Below are positions 27,025-35,835 of a stretch of DNA of 64,000 nt, one piece after another. Source of the DNA: Pseudomonadota bacterium (GTDB taxonomy: Bacteria; Pseudomonadota; Gammaproteobacteria; Steroidobacterales; Steroidobacteraceae); NCBI GenBank assembly GCA_023423935.1, contig JAFAEQ010000050.1:1-64000 (forward strand). Reading direction: 5' to 3'. Made by a program: the position numbers and the translations under genes. The notes below the pieces were generated by a model that was given only the letters and a program-made list of their open reading frames with translations, did not search any database and had not been told where the DNA came from. Positions within the stretch are counted from its first letter, which is position 1. Each line of letters starts with the position of its first letter.

Positions 27025-27045
27025 CGCTCTTTCCGAGCGAAAACA

Positions 27046-27354
27046 ATGATTCCAGGCGAACTCATCCCAGAATCCGGCGAGATCGAGATCAACGTGGGCC
27101 GCAAGACCGTGAAGGTCAAGGTGGCGAATACGGGCGATCGGCCGATCCAGGTCGGATCGCACTATCACTTCTTCGAGACGAATGGCGCTTTGCGGTTCGA
27201 TCGCGAGACGACGCGGGGATTTCGGTTGAACATTGCGTCAGGGACGGCGGTGCGGTTCGAACCGGGGCAGGAGCGCGAGGTGACGCTGGTCGAGTATGAC
27301 GGCGAGCGTGTGGTGTTCGGTTTCAACGGGAAAGTGATGGGGAAGCTCCGATGA
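27046..27354 (+). CDS. ureB: Urease beta subunit
   Basis: 102-residue subunit beginning MIPGELIPESGEIEINVGR, the classic UreB start, with GSHYHFFETN in the middle. Structural subunit of the urease trimer. It overlaps ureC by 4 bp (ATGA). It is separated from ureA by a 174-bp spacer carrying the inverted repeat. Confidence 0.97.
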   Translation: MIPGELIPESGEIEINVGRKTVKVKVANTGDRPIQVGSHYHFFETNGALRFDRETTRGFRLNIASGTAVRFEPGQEREVTLVEYDGERVVFGFNGKVMGKLR

Positions 27355-29054
27355 CGCGCATTGATCGTCGTGCCTATGCCGAGATGTACGGGCCGACCGT
27401 CGGCGATCGTGTGCGACTCGCCGATACCGAGCTCATCATCGAGGTCGAGCGCGATCACACGATCTATGGCGAGGAAGTGAAGTTCGGTGGCGGCAAGGTC
27501 ATTCGCGACGGCATGGGACAAAGCCAGCGTGTCGCGACCGAGGTCGTCGACACGATCATCACGAACGCACTCATCGTCGATCACTGGGGCATCGTGAAGG
27601 CCGACATCGGCTTGAAGGATGGACGCATCGTCGGTATCGGCAAGGGCGGGAATCCCGATGTGCAGCCCGGCGTGAATGTGATCGTGGGGGCGGGAACCGA
27701 AGTGATCGCAGGCGAGGGGCTGATTGCGACCGCCGGTGCCATCGACGCGCACATTCATTTCATCTGTCCCCAGCAGGTCGAAGACGCGATGATGTCCGGT
27801 ATCACCACCATGATCGGCGGCGGCACCGGTCCTGCGGCCGGCACGAGCGCGACGACGTGCACGCCGGGTCCCTGGTACATCGAGCGCATGTATCAGGCGC
27901 TCGAAGATCTGCCGATCAACTTCGGTTTGCTCGGCAAGGGCAACGTGAGTGTGCCGAAGCCGATCGAGGAACAGATCGAAGCGGGCGTGATGGGGCTGAA
28001 GCTGCACGAGGACTGGGGCACGACGCCCGCTGCAATCGACAACTGTCTGTCGGTGGCGGACAAGTACGATGTTCAGGTCGCGATCCATACGGACACCCTG
28101 AACGAGTCGGGATTCGTCGAAGACACCTTCGCTGCGTTCAAGGGTCGCGCAATCCATACGTATCACACCGAAGGAGCCGGTGGCGGACACGCTCCCGACA
28201 TCATTCGGGCGTGCGGCGAAGAAAATGTGCTGCCTTCCTCGACGAATCCTACGCGGCCATACACGGTGAACACGGTCGATGAACATCTCGACATGCTGAT
28301 GGTCTGTCATCATCTCGATCCTGGCATCGCCGAAGACGTCGCATTCGCTGAATCGCGCATCCGGCGTGAAACGATTGCAGCCGAGGACATCCTTCATGAT
28401 CTCGGTGCGTTCTCGATGATCTCGTCTGACTCACAGGCAATGGGACGCATCGGTGAAGTGATCACGCGCACCTGGCAGACCGCACACAAAATGAAAGTGC
28501 AGCGCGGCTCTCTGGCTGAAGACAGCTCGCGCAACGACAACTTTCGTGTACGACGCTATGTGGCGAAGTACACCATCAATCCGGCGCTCACTCACGGTGT
28601 GGCACACGAAATTGGCTCGATCCAAGTCGGCAAGCTCGCGGATATCGTTCTGTGGAAGCCGGCGTTCTTCGGCGTGAAGCCGGCGATGATCATCAAGGGC
28701 GGCATGATCGTGGCGGCGCCCATGGGCGATCCGAATGCGTCGATTCCGACGCCGCAACCGGTTCACTATCGACCGATGTTCGGCGCGCTGGGTGGCGCGC
28801 GATCGGCAACGTCCGTGAGCTTCGTGTCGCAGGCGGCCCTCGATCGCGGCATGGGCGAGCGGCTCGGTTTGCGCAAGAAGCTGGTGGCGGTGAAGGGCAC
28901 ACGTACGCTGCGCAAGAAGGATCTCGTGCTGAACGACTACCGGCCCACGATCGAAGTCGATTCGCAGACCTACCAGGTGCGGGCGGACGGTCAGCTGCTC
29001 ACCTGCGAGCCGGCGAAGGTACTGCCGATGGCGCAGCGTTATTTTCTCTTCTAG
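27351..29054 (+). CDS. ureC: Urease alpha subunit (catalytic)
   Basis: 567-residue nickel amidohydrolase that splits urea to ammonia and carbamate. All active-site regions are present: the His-X-His nickel ligands in DAHIHFICPQQ, the carbamylated lysine in GLKLHEDWG, His ligands in VAIHTDTLNE and YHTEGAGGGHAPD, the mobile-flap His in MVCHHLDPG, and the distal Asp in SSDSQAMGR. Length is standard. Overlaps ureB; 11 bp before ureE. Confidence 0.98.
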   Translation: MTRIDRRAYAEMYGPTVGDRVRLADTELIIEVERDHTIYGEEVKFGGGKVIRDGMGQSQRVATEVVDTIITNALIVDHWGIVKADIGLKDGRIVGIGKGGNPDVQPGVNVIVGAGTEVIAGEGLIATAGAIDAHIHFICPQQVEDAMMSGITTMIGGGTGPAAGTSATTCTPGPWYIERMYQALEDLPINFGLLGKGNVSVPKPIEEQIEAGVMGLKLHEDWGTTPAAIDNCLSVADKYDVQVAIHTDTLNESGFVEDTFAAFKGRAIHTYHTEGAGGGHAPDIIRACGEENVLPSSTNPTRPYTVNTVDEHLDMLMVCHHLDPGIAEDVAFAESRIRRETIAAEDILHDLGAFSMISSDSQAMGRIGEVITRTWQTAHKMKVQRGSLAEDSSRNDNFRVRRYVAKYTINPALTHGVAHEIGSIQVGKLADIVLWKPAFFGVKPAMIIKGGMIVAAPMGDPNASIPTPQPVHYRPMFGALGGARSATSVSFVSQAALDRGMGERLGLRKKLVAVKGTRTLRKKDLVLNDYRPTIEVDSQTYQVRADGQLLTCEPAKVLPMAQRYFLF

Positions 29055-29065
29055 GCTCATCGTCG

Positions 29066-29530
29066 ATGCTGACACTCAGACAACGCACCTCGCAATCGCG
29101 TGCCGCGGATGCACGTCTTGTCCTGCCGTTCGAGCTGCGTTCGAAAAGCCGGCTGCGCACGGTCATCGAAACAGGCGAGGAAGTCGCGATCCTGATGGAG
29201 CGCGGCACGATCATGCGCGGCGGCGATAAGCTCCTCGCCGATGACGGACGCGTCGTCGAAGTCGTTGCTGCCGATGAGATGGTTTCCACCGTACGTGCCG
29301 ACAATCCATGGCAGCTCGCACGCGTGAGCTATCACCTGGGCAATCGGCACGTCGCGCTTCAGATCGGCGAGGGCTGGGTGCGCTACCAGCACGATCATGT
29401 GCTCGATGACATGGTCCGCGGTCTCGGCTCGCACGTCGCAGTCGAGCAAGCGCCGTTCGAGCCTGAAGCGGGTGCCTATGGAGCGCACTCTCACGGCAAC
29501 GATCACGCGCTCATTCGCGGCGTGAAGTGA
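29066..29530 (+). CDS. ureE: Urease accessory nickel metallochaperone UreE
   Basis: 154-residue homodimeric nickel carrier that supplies UreG. It has the N-terminal peptide-binding domain (FELRSKSRLRTVIETGEEV) and the C-terminal metal domain with the GNRHVALQ core histidine. The tail has only a few His (AHSHGNDHALIRG) and no long poly-His run, so it probably binds few nickel ions beyond the core site. The start at 29066 was chosen on homology of MLTLRQR; the frame is open far upstream through ureC. Confidence 0.93.
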   Translation: MLTLRQRTSQSRAADARLVLPFELRSKSRLRTVIETGEEVAILMERGTIMRGGDKLLADDGRVVEVVAADEMVSTVRADNPWQLARVSYHLGNRHVALQIGEGWVRYQHDHVLDDMVRGLGSHVAVEQAPFEPEAGAYGAHSHGNDHALIRGVK

Positions 29531-29536
29531 GGCGAG

Positions 29537-30190
29537 ATGTCGTCGCTGTTGCGACTGCTGCATCTGGCGAGCCCGGCACTTCCGATCGGGGCGTTTCACT
29601 TTTCGCAAGGGCTGGAACAGGCCGTCGAACGCGCTTGGGTTCGTGACGAGCGTTCCGCCCGCGACTGGATCTGCGGGATCGCTGAAGGAGCACTGGCGAC
29701 GCTCGATCTGCCCATTCTCGGGCGGCTGCATGATTCATGGCGACGGGGTGACTCGGTGTCTGCCCAACGCTGGGATTCAGTGCTGATCGCGTCGCGCGAG
29801 ACGGAAGAGCTGCGTGCCGAGGATCGGCATATGGGTGCAGCGCTCATGAAGATTCTCCGCGAGATCGCACCTGAGCTGTCGAGCCCCGCATGTCAAAGCT
29901 ATGCCGCGGGCTTCGCGCTCGCCGGTCATCATTGGAAGGTGGCGGTTCACGAAGTCCTGCAGGCTTACGCATGGGCGTGGGCCGAGAATCAGGTCCTCGC
30001 CGCGGTCAAACTCGTGCCGCTCGGGCAATCTTCGGGGCAGCGCATTCTTCATGCCTTGATCCCGAGGCTCGAGCAGTTGACCGAACGCGCGCTTCGCATG
30101 ACGGACGAGGAGATCGGTTACTCGGGCGTGATGCAATCGATCGCCAGCGCGCGGCACGAGTCCCAGTACACCCGGCTTTTCCGATCCTGA
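29537..30190 (+). CDS. ureF: Urease accessory protein UreF
   Basis: 217-residue all-helical protein that docks on UreD and recruits UreG. Motifs LLHLASPALPIGAFHFSQG near the start and LVPLGQSSGQRILHALIP in the second half are characteristic. It starts 6 bp after ureE. ureG, which normally follows here, is missing and lies at 13.3 kb. ureF appears to be the last gene of the transport/urease run. Confidence 0.95.
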   Translation: MSSLLRLLHLASPALPIGAFHFSQGLEQAVERAWVRDERSARDWICGIAEGALATLDLPILGRLHDSWRRGDSVSAQRWDSVLIASRETEELRAEDRHMGAALMKILREIAPELSSPACQSYAAGFALAGHHWKVAVHEVLQAYAWAWAENQVLAAVKLVPLGQSSGQRILHALIPRLEQLTERALRMTDEEIGYSGVMQSIASARHESQYTRLFRS

Positions 30191-30268
30191 TCGGCCGGCG
30201 CTCGGTGGTCGGGATGGAGCCAAAGCCTGTCCGCCGGTCCCGTCGCAGCTCAATGCTATGATGGGTCG

Positions 30269-30823
30269 ATGAACCGCGATTTCGAAAAACTCAAACGCCG
30301 ACCATTTTTCATTCCGCTGCTGTTTCCCGTCCTGGTCTTCGTTGCCGTCGTGCTTGCGGCAGCGTGGCTGTTCGACGCGCGGGCGACGACCGGGATCATC
30401 GTAGTGCGGCACGCCGAAGTGGAGCCCGGCACCGATGCGGATCCTGGCCTCAGTGTCGATGGTCGCGAACGCGCAGCCCGGCTCGCAAAGATGCTCTCGC
30501 AGGCGCGTCCCGTGCGAGGGATCGATACGATTTTCACGTCCGAGTTCAAGCGAACACAGCAGACTGTCACGCCGCTGGCAGAAGCGCTCGGGCTGCCGTT
30601 GAACATCGTTCCCACGGCCACATGGAACGAATTGCCGCGGCGGATTCTGCGACAGCATCGCGGCGAGTACGTGCTCGTCGTCGGCAACGCGAATACGGTC
30701 CCGGCGCTGGTCGAGGCGCTGAGCGGCGAGAAGGTCGAGCTGCGCGAGGATGAATACGACACGATGTTCATCGTGTTCTCGCCGCAGGTCTCGAAATCGA
30801 AGGTCCTGAGGGTTCGCTACTGA
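30269..30823 (+). CDS. Membrane-anchored histidine-phosphatase-fold protein, second catalytic His replaced
   Basis: 184 residues with a single N-terminal membrane helix (about 13-36) and a phosphoglycerate-mutase-like domain. The first catalytic motif VVRHAE (Arg47, His48) and SEFKRTQQT with Arg95 are present. The usual second histidine in VGHSNT is Asn140 here (VVGNANTVP). The protein may have little phosphatase activity or bind phosphate without turnover; this is inference. It lies 78 bp after ureF and 7 bp before a YjbQ gene. Confidence 0.8.
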   Translation: MNRDFEKLKRRPFFIPLLFPVLVFVAVVLAAAWLFDARATTGIIVVRHAEVEPGTDADPGLSVDGRERAARLAKMLSQARPVRGIDTIFTSEFKRTQQTVTPLAEALGLPLNIVPTATWNELPRRILRQHRGEYVLVVGNANTVPALVEALSGEKVELREDEYDTMFIVFSPQVSKSKVLRVRY

Positions 30824-30830
30824 GGTCGAC

Positions 30831-31250
30831 ATGGTCGTGCGCGAGACGATCGAGGTACACACGCGGGGCCGCAGCTTCGAGGCGCTGACGGACCGGGTGG
30901 CTCAGATCGTCAAGGCCTCGGGAATTGCCGAGGGACTCTGCAATATCTTCGTACAGCATACGAGCGCCTCGTTGCTGATCAGCGAGAACGCAGATCCGGC
31001 AGTGCGTCGTGATCTCGAGCGGTTCATGCAACGCATTGCACCCGACGGCAGTCCTGACTATGAACACGATGCCGAAGGTCCGGACGACATGCCCGCGCAC
31101 ATTCGCAGTGTGCTGACCAGCACCTCGATTTCCATCCCGATTGCACAAGGCCGATTGCAGCTCGGTACCTGGCAAGGCATTTACCTGTGGGAGCATCGTC
31201 ACGCCCGGCACACGCGCGAGGTGCTGGTGACGATCGTCGGAGACGGCTGA
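30831..31250 (+). CDS. YjbQ/UPF0047 family protein
   Basis: 139-residue protein of the YjbQ family, some of whose members have weak thiamine-phosphate-synthase-type activity; physiological role unsettled. Typical motifs are FVQHTSASLLISENADP and the C-terminal GTWQGIYLWEHR. Length is standard. It is 7 bp after the phosphatase-like gene, so probably cotranscribed. Confidence 0.88.
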   Translation: MVVRETIEVHTRGRSFEALTDRVAQIVKASGIAEGLCNIFVQHTSASLLISENADPAVRRDLERFMQRIAPDGSPDYEHDAEGPDDMPAHIRSVLTSTSISIPIAQGRLQLGTWQGIYLWEHRHARHTREVLVTIVGDG

Positions 31251-31431
31251 AGTCCAGCGGCTCGCTTCTCGATACTGAAATCCCTCACTCGAGTTTTCCG
31301 CGGATCGAACCCGGCCACAGGGTCGGTGAGCGCGCGAACGTGTCACCGCGGGTCTGTAGGCGTTGCGGAACACGGAGAAGCCAACAGCGTTGAGAAGCAT
31401 CGGCCTACGCAGGCGGAGTCATCGAGCACCC

Positions 31432-33615
31432 ATGGCGGGGAATTTCTGGAGCCGGGTGGCGCTGCGGCCTCAGCCTCTGAACCCAAGGGGTCGTTCGACG
31501 ATCCGGCGATCGTTCATTGCGTACTCCGGCCTCCTGCTTCTGATCTGTTGGGGGTTCGCGCTCTGGTACATCGCAGAGGATCACAAGCGCACGGTGGCGG
31601 TGGCAGGCGATCAGCTTCGTGCCGTTGCCGCCTCGCTCAATGCGCAGATGGAGGCGATGCTCGGAGACGGCCTCGGCGCCGCACAATCGGCCTTGGGTGA
31701 TATTCGCGAGCGCGGCGTTTTCGCGGACGTTCCTGCTGCGGTCATCAGCAAGCAGCTGGGAGAGCAGGTCACCGGCAACTACATCCGCGGACTGTTCGTC
31801 GGCGACGATGAGCGCACGATCGTCGCGGGGCGCGCGCTCGTGGACGAGATCACGGGACCACCCGCCTGGCTGCCCGAGCATCCTGCCGTGGGTCAAATCG
31901 TGGCCTCGCCACCGATACCGGATCCTTCGCGAAGCATGCGCCAGGTCATCCCGGTCGCGCGCGGCGTTCGCCTGGGCGATGAGGTCGGCTGGGCGGGCAT
32001 GTGGTTCGATGTGGAAGAACTGCTCGACCGATATCGAAGTATCGGCATCGATCGGGGAAACATTTCGATCCTGCGCGCCGATGGTTGGCTGCTGATGGGA
32101 ACGGCGGCGCAGGGACGTCCGATACCTTCGTTCACCGATCTTCGCAATACGCACGTGTTCGAGCGCATCCGCATGTTGCCGGCGAACAAGGCGTACGTCA
32201 TTGAAGACGTGTCAGCGCTCGATCAAAAGCGCAAATTGTTTGCCGTCGCAAAGGGCAGCGCAGGCGTGCCGCTGTATCTCGTCGTATCGCGGGACTATCG
32301 GGCTGCTCTCGCGCCGTGGCGGCGCAGCACGATGGTGGTGTTCTGGCTCTCCCTCGGCTGTTCCACCGTGCTCGTCCTTATGACGGCGCTTCTGTACCGT
32401 TTCCTGGAGGAGATCCATCGCCGCGAGCGCCAGTTCCAGGGACTCTTCGAGAATTCCCTCGAAAGCATCCTGCTGCTCAAGGAGGGCCGCATCGTCGATC
32501 AGAACGGTCAGACCCTCAAGATATTCAGAGCCCCTGGGCGCGAGTCGCTTCACGGCAAGAAGATCGAAGATATTTCGGCCGATCCTCAGCCGGATGGAAG
32601 CCCGAGCGGTGACGCGTTCGCAAAACACGTGGAACAGCTGCAACGCCAGGGGGCTGCCGCATTCCCGTGGCTCTTCAGAAGAGCCGACAGCGCCGAGCCC
32701 TTCGAGGCCGAAGTGAGTCTCACGACCATGCAGATTGCAGGGGATGAAGTGACGCTCGCCATCGTCCGTGACATCAGCGAGCAGGAAGCGGCGCGGCGCG
32801 CGCTGCGTGATCTGAACGCGGAACTCGAAGCACGCGTTCTGCACCGGACCGCAGAGCTGCAGCACGCCAACGCGCAACTTGCGGTGACCAATCGGGCGCT
32901 GGAGGAGTTCGCAGCGTCCGCATCGCACGATCTGCGCTCACCGCTGAGCTCGATTTCGGGCCAGGCCGGACTGCTCGAACTCGGTGCCCATGACCGGCTC
33001 GATCCGGAGGGCCTGGAGCGTCTGTCGCGTATCCAGTCGGCGGTCAAGCGCGCCTCGGACGTCGTGGATGGCCTGCTCGCGCTGTCGCGCATCTCTCGGC
33101 AGGAAATGCAGGAGGAGACCATCGATCTGTCACAGATCGCCCGCAACGTCATCGAGGAGCTGCACGAGGTCGAGCCGAAACGCGACGTGGCTTGCGAGGT
33201 GCAGCCCGGAATGACGGTGCGGGCAGACCGTGGCCTCATGACATCGCTCGTCGCCAATCTCGTCAGCAACGCGTGGAAGTACAGCACGCAGCGACCGCAG
33301 ATCTGGATCGGTTTCAATCGCGAGCAGCAGGGTCGCGAGCTGGTCTATTGCGTCGCCGATCACGGCGCGGGTTTCAGCATGGAGCACGCAACCGGTCTCT
33401 TCCAGGCATTCCGGCGCTTGCACAAGGCGGAGGAGTTCAGTGGCGTCGGCATCGGTTTGGCCACTGTCGCACGCATCGTCACTCGGTACGGCGGCACGAT
33501 CTGGGCAGATGCGAAACCGAACGTCGGCGCGAAGTTCTTTTTCACGCTCCCGAACGCGGAGCTGCCTCGGGAGGCGCAGATCGATACGCGCCGCCGCGCC
33601 GGAACCGACGCCTAG
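31432..33615 (+). CDS. Membrane sensor histidine kinase with PAS domain
   Basis: 727 residues from the ATG at 31432 (an upstream in-frame start at 31363 adds 23 residues). Order: a membrane helix (about 25-46), an extracytoplasmic Cache-like sensor region to about 295, a second helix, a PAS domain (about 345-465), a short coiled coil, a HisKA domain with the phospho-His in ASHDLRSPLS, and HATPase with LVANLVSNAWKYS and DHGAGF. No receiver is attached and no response regulator gene is adjacent, so it is an orphan kinase. The C-terminal half resembles phytochrome-type kinases. Signal unknown. Confidence 0.88.
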   Translation: MAGNFWSRVALRPQPLNPRGRSTIRRSFIAYSGLLLLICWGFALWYIAEDHKRTVAVAGDQLRAVAASLNAQMEAMLGDGLGAAQSALGDIRERGVFADVPAAVISKQLGEQVTGNYIRGLFVGDDERTIVAGRALVDEITGPPAWLPEHPAVGQIVASPPIPDPSRSMRQVIPVARGVRLGDEVGWAGMWFDVEELLDRYRSIGIDRGNISILRADGWLLMGTAAQGRPIPSFTDLRNTHVFERIRMLPANKAYVIEDVSALDQKRKLFAVAKGSAGVPLYLVVSRDYRAALAPWRRSTMVVFWLSLGCSTVLVLMTALLYRFLEEIHRRERQFQGLFENSLESILLLKEGRIVDQNGQTLKIFRAPGRESLHGKKIEDISADPQPDGSPSGDAFAKHVEQLQRQGAAAFPWLFRRADSAEPFEAEVSLTTMQIAGDEVTLAIVRDISEQEAARRALRDLNAELEARVLHRTAELQHANAQLAVTNRALEEFAASASHDLRSPLSSISGQAGLLELGAHDRLDPEGLERLSRIQSAVKRASDVVDGLLALSRISRQEMQEETIDLSQIARNVIEELHEVEPKRDVACEVQPGMTVRADRGLMTSLVANLVSNAWKYSTQRPQIWIGFNREQQGRELVYCVADHGAGFSMEHATGLFQAFRRLHKAEEFSGVGIGLATVARIVTRYGGTIWADAKPNVGAKFFFTLPNAELPREAQIDTRRRAGTDA

Positions 33616-33617
33616 CC

Positions 33618-33735
33618 CTAGGGAAGCTCTGATTTATCGACTTCCCTGACCTTCGCAAGTCTGCAACGGGTTGAAATGCTTCGGTGGGCGAAGCAACCAT
33701 GATTGCAAATGGCGAATTGATCAGAGATTCCCTAG
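33618..33735. mobile_element. Small MITE-like element with IS5-type ends
   Basis: A 110-bp element (33622-33731) with terminal inverted repeats GGAAGCTCTGATT and GGAATCTCTGATC, flanked on both sides by CTAG (33618-33621 and 33732-33735). CTAG target duplications and GGAA-G ends are typical of IS5-group elements. There is no transposase frame inside, so it would be non-autonomous. It starts just after the kinase stop codon. Confidence 0.72.
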
Positions 33736-33837
33736 CATGGGCGCTCGGATGGCCGGCACTTTCGGCACTCGAATTCGCACTCTTGCGCCATCGACATACG
33801 ATGGCCGATCCAATCCGCTCAAGGTCGGCTGCTTGGC

Positions 33838-33865
33838 TTGCCTGACCGCGGTCCGATGCTACAAT
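33838..33865 (+). promoter_or_regulatory. Sigma-70 promoter of the tRNA-Ala/tRNA-Arg pair
   Basis: TTGCCT (33838-33843), a 16-bp spacer and TACAAT (33860-33865), followed by a GC-rich discriminator (TCGCGCCC) as expected for a stable-RNA, stringently controlled promoter. It is placed 22 bp before the first tRNA. Confidence 0.72.
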
Positions 33866-33886
33866 TCGCGCCCTCTTCGCATCGGT

Positions 33887-33962
33887 GGGGCTGTAGCTCA
33901 GCTGGGAGAGCGCCTCGTTCGCAATGAGGAGGTCAGGGGTTCGATCCCCCTCAGCTCCACCA
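33887..33962 (+). tRNA. tRNA-Ala(CGC)
   Basis: 76 nt with encoded CCA. Acceptor GGGGCTG pairs with CAGCTCC including one G-U. Anticodon stem CCTCG/TGAGG closes on a G-U pair around loop TTCGCAA, giving anticodon CGC (33920-33922), which reads GCG. T-loop TTCGATC. The gene is 17 nt before tRNA-Arg. Confidence 0.95.
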
Positions 33963-33979
33963 ACTTCTCACCGGTCACC

Positions 33980-34055
33980 GCCCCCGTAGCTCAGTGGATA
34001 GAGCGACCGCCTCCTAAGCGGTAGGTCGTAGGTTCAACTCCTGCCGGGGGCGCCA
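33980..34055 (+). tRNA. tRNA-Arg(CCU)
   Basis: 76 nt with encoded CCA. Acceptor GCCCCCG/CGGGGGC, anticodon stem ACCGC/GCGGT, loop CTCCTAA with anticodon CCT (34013-34015), which reads AGG. The T-loop TTCAACT is normal for this isoacceptor. It shares a promoter with tRNA-Ala. Confidence 0.95.
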
Positions 34056-34159
34056 ACTACCTGTTTTTGAGTTTGTCCGCCGCCCAAGATGATGAGCCGC
34101 GGCTCCCGCGTCTCGACGGGAGCTCCTGCCTGGTCGCCTCTGGGATTCATTCTCATGCC

Positions 34160-34179
34160 GACGGGAAGTCGGTCCCGTC
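34160..34179 (-). terminator. Possible hairpin terminator after the LysR gene
   Basis: GACGGGA and TCCCGTC pair over 7 bp around AGTCGG, 8 nt past the LysR stop codon. There is no U-run, so termination is uncertain. A second 7-bp hairpin (GCTCCCG/CGGGAGC) lies at 34102-34123. Confidence 0.35.
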
Positions 34180-34186
34180 CTGATGC

Positions 34187-35215
34187 TCATAGAATCTCCG
34201 CGGCCAGGCGTGTTGACCGCTGAGTGTCACTATGGGGTGATGCGGCGTGCCGTGTGGCGAGAGCCTCACCTTGCGGGCGTGTATCGTAGCTGCTGATGGC
34301 CGCGGTCTTGATCGCGCGCAGCAGCACAGCAGCGGCAGGCGACGAGATCCAATCGTCGCGCGTGATGATGCCGAAGTAATCCATGGAACACGACAGGCGC
34401 ATCGGCAGTAGAGCCACCAGGCCATAGGCCGCGTAGTAGCGCGCCACTTCCGTGGGTATCACCGCGATGTAATCCGTCTGCTGCAGCATCTTGGTCACGA
34501 AGAGCAGGGAGGCGGTCTCGATAAGTTGCGTCGGTGGGGCAAGTCCCGCTTCGCAGAACATAAGATCGAAGCAATGCCGCAGCACGCTGCCGGTTGGCGG
34601 CACGATCCACGGCCGTTGTTCCACATCGGACAAATCCAAATCGGCCACGCCGAGCAGCGGATGACCGGGCCGCACGACTGCAGAGACGGGTTCCTCTGCA
34701 AGCTTTTCGTACCGCAGGCCGTTCTTCGGGTGCCCCTCCAGGAGCCGGCCGATCATGATGTCGATCTCACCTTGGGTGAGAGCTTCGATCAACACGTTGC
34801 TCGACTCGACGAGCAGTCCCACGCGCACATTCGGGTTCTCGCGCGCGACCATCATGATGGCCTGCGGGATCAGCGACAGTGCGGGCCCGGTGATCGCGCC
34901 GAGGCTCACATGGCCGGAGAGCCCGGACTTGAGCGCATCCACTTCCTGGCCTGCCTTGCGAAGGCTGGACAAGGCGATCCGCGCGTGACGGATCATGGCT
35001 TCGCCATACCAGTTTGGAATCATTCCACGCGGGTGACGCTCGAACAGCGCCACCCCGAGCATGTCTTCGAGGTCCTTGAGCAGTTTCGAAGCCGCAGGTT
35101 GCGACATATTGAGCGTGTCGGCCGCGCGATGAATGTTTCCCTCATCTTCGATAGCCGCGAGCAGCATCAATTGGCGCGTCTTGAGTCGCCCGCGAATGAA
35201 CCATGGTGTCGCCAT
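34187..35215 (-). CDS. LysR-family transcriptional regulator
   Basis: 342 residues with an N-terminal winged HTH (about 10-70; RQLMLLAAIEDEGNIHRAADTLNMSQPAASKLLKDLE) and a periplasmic-binding-protein-like effector domain. The shape and the start (FIRGRLKTRQL) recall the GbpR subgroup of sugar-responsive LysR proteins. It is divergent from the TonB-receptor operon across 620 bp and is the obvious local regulator. The effector is unknown; an arabinose- or oligosaccharide-like inducer would fit the region. Confidence 0.87.
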   Translation of the reverse strand: MATPWFIRGRLKTRQLMLLAAIEDEGNIHRAADTLNMSQPAASKLLKDLEDMLGVALFERHPRGMIPNWYGEAMIRHARIALSSLRKAGQEVDALKSGLSGHVSLGAITGPALSLIPQAIMMVARENPNVRVGLLVESSNVLIEALTQGEIDIMIGRLLEGHPKNGLRYEKLAEEPVSAVVRPGHPLLGVADLDLSDVEQRPWIVPPTGSVLRHCFDLMFCEAGLAPPTQLIETASLLFVTKMLQQTDYIAVIPTEVARYYAAYGLVALLPMRLSCSMDYFGIITRDDWISSPAAAVLLRAIKTAAISSYDTRPQGEALATRHAASPHSDTQRSTRLAAEIL

Positions 35216-35835
35216 AATCTTTCCCCCTAGACCGCGGCCACATGTTTACTCTTTATTTGTCCGGATGAACTTCTATGTGCACCGGTTTTCATTGCCGTCG
35301 CACGCTATATAGCTATGAACATGCCTCAAACGCAATATCGAGGATGTCTTGTATACGCGCGTTGACAGGCCAACTGTGCATTGCTAGGCCATTGTGTGGT
35401 CAACCGCGATGTGATTGTGCATATGTGCGGGTTTGCCCTGATCGCAAGCCGCCGCCGCAATCTCTTTCGCTAATGGGTGCAGGAATATCTGGCGCTGAAA
35501 GCGCCCGGCGCTCGCATTTCCAGGTGCTTCGACGAGAGGCCATCCGCTCGACGCGCCGAGGTGCGAGGGTTCGTCGGTAACTGCCGGACTCCATCGGTGC
35601 AATGCCGATCGCGCACGGCCAGGATATCGGCAGTCGACTTGTCAACCGGGAGGAATGCTCGTCCCACGGGACGGCGCATTCCGCTTGCGCTCGTCGAATT
35701 GCCAAAACGGATATCGGTCCAACCCAAAAGTGCCATTTGTTCAGTGAGTCTGACAGTGCGTTAATTCTCCGTGGACATTTGTTGGTCGCGTCCGCATTGG
35801 GCAACCAAAAGAACATAAAACTGCAGGGGGACGAT
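35216..35835. promoter_or_regulatory. Control region between LysR gene and TonB-receptor operon
   Basis: 620 bp without a recognised gene. TTGACA at 35362-35367, with a poor -10 (TAGGCC) 17 bp later, is the best promoter-like pair on the + strand. An open frame runs through the second half (from 35602) into the receptor gene, but its translation is not protein-like. GCAGGGGGA before the GTG at 35836 is the likely ribosome site. No clear LysR T-N11-A site was assigned. Confidence 0.4.

Noticed and set aside
29777..30862. 361-residue antisense frame over ureF and the phosphatase-like gene
   Set aside because: No domain, and both + strand genes are real.
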